A stretch of 33,797 bases of DNA from JAVKSM01 sp039583705 (GTDB lineage: Bacteria; Actinomycetota; Actinomycetes; Mycobacteriales; Pseudonocardiaceae), in the NCBI GenBank assembly GCA_039583705.1, contig JAVKSM010000020.1:1-33797 (forward strand), read 5' to 3'. A program made the position numbers and the translations under genes. The notes below the pieces were generated by a model. The model searched no databases. It was not told where the DNA came from and saw nothing but the letters and a program-made list of their open reading frames with translations. This document shows positions 31,247 to 33,797 of the stretch, piece by piece; the stretch's first letter is position 1; each line of letters opens with the position of its first letter.

Positions 31247-32197
31247 TCAGCTCCGCCCCGGCAGCAGGGATCCCAGGGCGCGCAGCGCGAACAGCGTGTT
31301 GGCGGGCCGTTCCGCCACCCGCCGCATGAGGTAGCCGTACCAGTCCGTGCCGTAGGGCACATACACCCGCACGGTGTCGCCCCTGCCCGCCAGCCGGCGC
31401 TGCTCGTCGGGTCGCACGCCGTACAGCATCTGGTACTCGAACTCGCCAGGCTTGCGGCCGTACGCCAGCGCCCGCTCGCCGACGATCTCGACGAGCCGCC
31501 GGTCGTGGGTGGCGACCATGGCGTAGGCGCCCCCCGCGAGCAGCACGTTCGCGCACCGGACGAACGACAGGTCGACATCGTGCGCGCGGCGGAACGCGAC
31601 GCCGGCCGGCTCGGCGTAGGCACCCTTGCAGAGCCGGATCCGCGAGCCCTTCCCACTCAGCGCCCGGCAGTCCGCCAGGGTGCGCCGCAGGTGGGCCTGC
31701 AGGACCGCGCCGACCGACGGCCAGGTGCGGCGCAGCTCGCCGAGCACCCGCAGCGTCGAGTCGGTGGTCGTGGAGTCCTCGGCGTCCAGCGTCACGGTGG
31801 TCCCGGCCTGCTCGGCGGCCGCACAGATCCGGGTGGCACCGCGCAGCGCGAGCCTCTCGTCGATCTGCTGGCCGACCGCGGACAACTTGACGCTGACCTC
31901 GGCGTACCCCGCCAGGCCGGCGTCGTGCAACGCGTCGAGCAGCCTGAGGTAGGCCCGCACGCTGGAGGCGGCGTCGGCCGCCGCCCCCGTGTCCTCGCCG
32001 AGATGGTCCAGGCTCACCCGCAGCCCGGCCGCCACCAGCCCGGCGGTGACCCGTACCGCGTCCGCGGTGGTCTCACCGGCGACGAAGCGGCGCACCGCGT
32101 TCCGACCGAGCGGCGCGGTCGCCACCGCCCGGCGCACCACGGGGCTGCCGGCCGCGGCGAGGACGAGCGAGCGCAGCACGTGGGGAGGGTAGGCCAA
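31247..32197 (-). CDS. Proline dehydrogenase (monofunctional PutA domain)
   Basis: A 316-residue FAD enzyme that oxidises proline to pyrroline-5-carboxylate and feeds electrons to quinone. Barrel motifs are in place: EVSVKLSAVG, VTLDAEDSTTTDSTL, RIRLCKGAYAEP, and the C-terminal YGTDWYGYLMRRVAERPANT, whose RR pair binds the proline carboxylate. There is no P5C dehydrogenase domain, so it is the short form. The start is unsure: TTG 32197 has GAGG seven bases before it and lies three bases past the previous stop; GTG 32179 gives 310 residues. It belongs to a run with the TIM-barrel gene upstream and proC downstream. Confidence 0.93.
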   Translation of the reverse strand: MAYPPHVLRSLVLAAAGSPVVRRAVATAPLGRNAVRRFVAGETTADAVRVTAGLVAAGLRVSLDHLGEDTGAAADAASSVRAYLRLLDALHDAGLAGYAEVSVKLSAVGQQIDERLALRGATRICAAAEQAGTTVTLDAEDSTTTDSTLRVLGELRRTWPSVGAVLQAHLRRTLADCRALSGKGSRIRLCKGAYAEPAGVAFRRAHDVDLSFVRCANVLLAGGAYAMVATHDRRLVEIVGERALAYGRKPGEFEYQMLYGVRPDEQRRLAGRGDTVRVYVPYGTDWYGYLMRRVAERPANTLFALRALGSLLPGRS

Positions 32198-32199
32198 GG

Positions 32200-32991
32200 T
32201 CAGGCCTCGGCCGTCGCGGCGAGGTTCAGTCGGCCGAACAGCAGCGACTCCGCCAGCGCGGCCACCCGCGCCTGCCTGGTGCGGGCCCGCCGGGTGCTGA
32301 TCTCCACGACGACGGTGCCCTCGAAGCCCCTCGTCACCAGCCGCTCACAGACCTCGACACAGGGCTGGCCGCCGCGGCCGGGCACCAGGTGCTCGTCGCG
32401 CGGTGCGCCGCTGCCGTCGGTGAGATGCAGGTGTACCAGCCCCTCGCCCATGCGCGCCAGCAGCTCCAGCGCGTCCTGCCCGGCGGCGGCGGTGTGGGAC
32501 AGGTCCAGCGTGTAGTGCGGCGAGCCGAGCACCGTCGGGTCGGGCCCGGGTGAATAGGGCGACACCTGCAACCGCCCGCGGCGCACCGGGAACATGTTCT
32601 CGACACCGACGAGTATGCCGTGGCGCTCCTCCACCTCGGCGATCCGCTCGGGCAGCGCGGCTGCGTAGCTGTGCTGCCAGCGAAACGGCGGGTGGACGAC
32701 GACGGTGCCCGCGCCGAGATCCGCGGCCGCCTCCGCGCTGCGCCAGAGCCGGCGCTGCGGGTCCGCGGCCCAGACCCGCTGGCTGACGACCAGGCACGGC
32801 GCGTGCACGGCGAGCACCGGCACGTCGTAGCGCCGCTCCAGCCGCAGCAGCGCCGGCACGTCCTGACTGACCGGGTCGGTCCACACCATGACCTCGACCC
32901 CGTCGTAGCCGAGTTCGGCGGCCAGTTCGAAGGCGAACTCGACCGGCTCGGGGAACACCGAGGCGGTGGACAGCGCGACGCGGGCAGCCAT
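32200..32991 (-). CDS. Sugar phosphate isomerase/epimerase-like TIM-barrel protein
   Basis: A 263-residue protein of the xylose isomerase-like / AP endonuclease 2 fold. Metal-site segments occur in order: AVHAPCLVV, TVVVHPPFRW, VGVENMFP, TLDLSHTAAAG, LVHLHLTDGSG and a last VVVEIST glutamate. These favour a metal-dependent isomerase or epimerase over a DNA repair nuclease, but the substrate is unknown. ATG 32991 has GAGGA upstream and fits the family start. It corresponds by position to mycobacterial Rv0498, next to the Rv0497-like membrane gene, and is separated from the proline dehydrogenase start by two bases. Confidence 0.9.
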   Translation of the reverse strand: MAARVALSTASVFPEPVEFAFELAAELGYDGVEVMVWTDPVSQDVPALLRLERRYDVPVLAVHAPCLVVSQRVWAADPQRRLWRSAEAAADLGAGTVVVHPPFRWQHSYAAALPERIAEVEERHGILVGVENMFPVRRGRLQVSPYSPGPDPTVLGSPHYTLDLSHTAAAGQDALELLARMGEGLVHLHLTDGSGAPRDEHLVPGRGGQPCVEVCERLVTRGFEGTVVVEISTRRARTRQARVAALAESLLFGRLNLAATAEA

Positions 32992-33042
32992 GCCGATTCC
33001 TCAGGGTCTCCTGTCCCGGAAGCGAGGTATCTCCTCGAGACA

Positions 33043-33797
33043 CTAGCGAGCGGTGAGGACGAGCGCCGCCGGCGAGACCGTGACGACCAGGCCGACGACG
33101 ATGGCCAGCGCGGTGGTCTGCAGGTCGTCGGTGGGCCGCAGCGCGCGGACCGCGAACACCAGCCCGGTCGTGGCGAGGACGGCGACCAGCAGCGCGACCG
33201 GCGGCACGGTGTGCCAGAGCCACTGGAACACGACCCAGAGCACCGCGCCGCCGACCGCTCCGAGCGCAAGCTGCCCACCCACGGTCAGCCACTCCCGGGC
33301 TGGAGGGCGGCTGACCTGCCTGGACCGCCTCCTGAGCTCCGGCCCGGGACCGGCGGCGGGTTCCGACCCGGGGCCGGAGGTCGGCTCGGGTTCGCGCTCG
33401 GCGACGATGTCGGCGGCCTTGAGATGCCTGTCGGAAACGACGGTGGGCGCGGGGCCGGCGGCCGACTCGGGATGCGCGCCGAGGCTGACAGTGGGCGCGG
33501 GGCCGGCGGCCGACTCGGGATGCGCGCCGAGGCTGACAGTGGGCGCGGGGCCGGCGACCGACTCGGGATGCGCGCCGAGGCTGACAGTGGGCTCCGGTTC
33601 GTACCCGGCGACGGCGGCAGGCTCCCGGTGCGTGTCCGGCTGCCAGCCGAGGGCAAGGAACCGTTCCGTGGGACGGTCGTCGAACAACGCCCCGGCAGCG
33701 CGCGGCGGACGCCCCGACAGGGGGATGTGGCCCACCCGCGGGGGCTGCGGCGGCTGCGGTGGCGGCGGCTGCGCCTGCCGCGGCGATGGCGGCTGCG
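33043..33797 (-). CDS. Repeat-rich membrane protein (Rv0497-like), 5' end missing
   Basis: The frame is open to the right edge of the window, so the start is not in view; a GTG at 33735 is in frame but the residues before it are a continuous Pro/Gln-rich stretch (QPPPPQPPQPPR), which argues for a longer protein. The visible part has a disordered region with three near-identical PTVSLGAHPESAAGPA units (48 bp each), a polar acidic segment, then two or three membrane helices at the end (GGQLALGAVGGAVLWVVFQW, VALLVAVLATTGLVFAVRAL, IVVGLVVTVSPAALVL). The layout, a long disordered cytoplasmic part with terminal helices, resembles mycobacterial Rv0497. Function unknown. Confidence 0.82.
   Translation of the reverse strand, partial: QPPSPRQAQPPPPQPPQPPRVGHIPLSGRPPRAAGALFDDRPTERFLALGWQPDTHREPAAVAGYEPEPTVSLGAHPESVAGPAPTVSLGAHPESAAGPAPTVSLGAHPESAAGPAPTVVSDRHLKAADIVAEREPEPTSGPGSEPAAGPGPELRRRSRQVSRPPAREWLTVGGQLALGAVGGAVLWVVFQWLWHTVPPVALLVAVLATTGLVFAVRALRPTDDLQTTALAIVVGLVVTVSPAALVLTAR
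33443..33586. repeat. 48-bp tandem repeat, three copies
   Basis: In-frame units at 33443-33490, 33491-33538 and 33539-33586 encode a 16-residue repeat. The first two are identical over nearly all of their length; the third differs at one or two positions (GCGACC in place of GCGGCC). Copy number could vary between strains without breaking the frame. Confidence 0.92.

Overview
The window is high-GC actinobacterial DNA with GTG and TTG starts, many 4-base stop/start overlaps, a BldC-type regulator, a BldN-like ECF sigma factor with an adjacent anti-sigma candidate, Rex, and bS22. The gene order resembles the Mycobacterium tuberculosis Rv0497-Rv0514 and Rv0524-Rv0542 blocks, joined and mostly inverted (recalled, not searched). 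The bldC and bldN homologues point to a sporulating or filamentous actinomycete, perhaps Pseudonocardiaceae; the family is an inference.

Layout. 0-1.1 kb is a small mobile-element-like patch: a serine resolvase facing three tiny translationally coupled ORFs. 1.1-2.5 kb holds a secreted DUF4232-type protein and a small membrane protein. 2.5-5.6 kb carries menE and menA (menaquinone), a DUF4229-type membrane protein, bldC and a small membrane protein. 5.6-11.6 kb, minus strand, has a MinD/ParA-like ATPase, the System II cytochrome c maturation genes (ccsB, resB, ccdA, TlpA/ResA-like) and a histidine phosphatase. 11.6-19.8 kb holds heme synthesis: hemL, two small membrane genes, then rex-hemA-hemC-cobA/hemD-hemB. 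Upstream of rex, an 18-bp Rex operator overlaps the -35 of a promoter, so heme supply is probably tied to NADH/NAD+ balance. 19.8-21.9 kb is a compact operon for two exported ferritin-like proteins and a lipoprotein cupredoxin, the best candidate here for a little-described system.

22-25.9 kb has a glutaredoxin-like protein divergent from the BldN-like sigma factor, its putative anti-sigma, and a HAD phosphatase. 25.9-28.2 kb has an acyltransferase, an SDR-like protein and bS22. 28.3-30 kb is a DUF222/HNH endonuclease gene of the 13E12 type with a perfect LexA box across its start codon. 30-33.8 kb has an excisionase-type HTH protein, proC, proline dehydrogenase, a TIM-barrel isomerase-like protein and a membrane protein that runs off the right edge.

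The genes work together around respiration: menaquinone, heme and cytochrome c maturation, under redox control. From about 19.5 kb rightwards the DNA has unusually many short tandem duplications (12-48 bp), both in linkers of proteins and between genes. I saw no tRNA, rRNA or CRISPR array.
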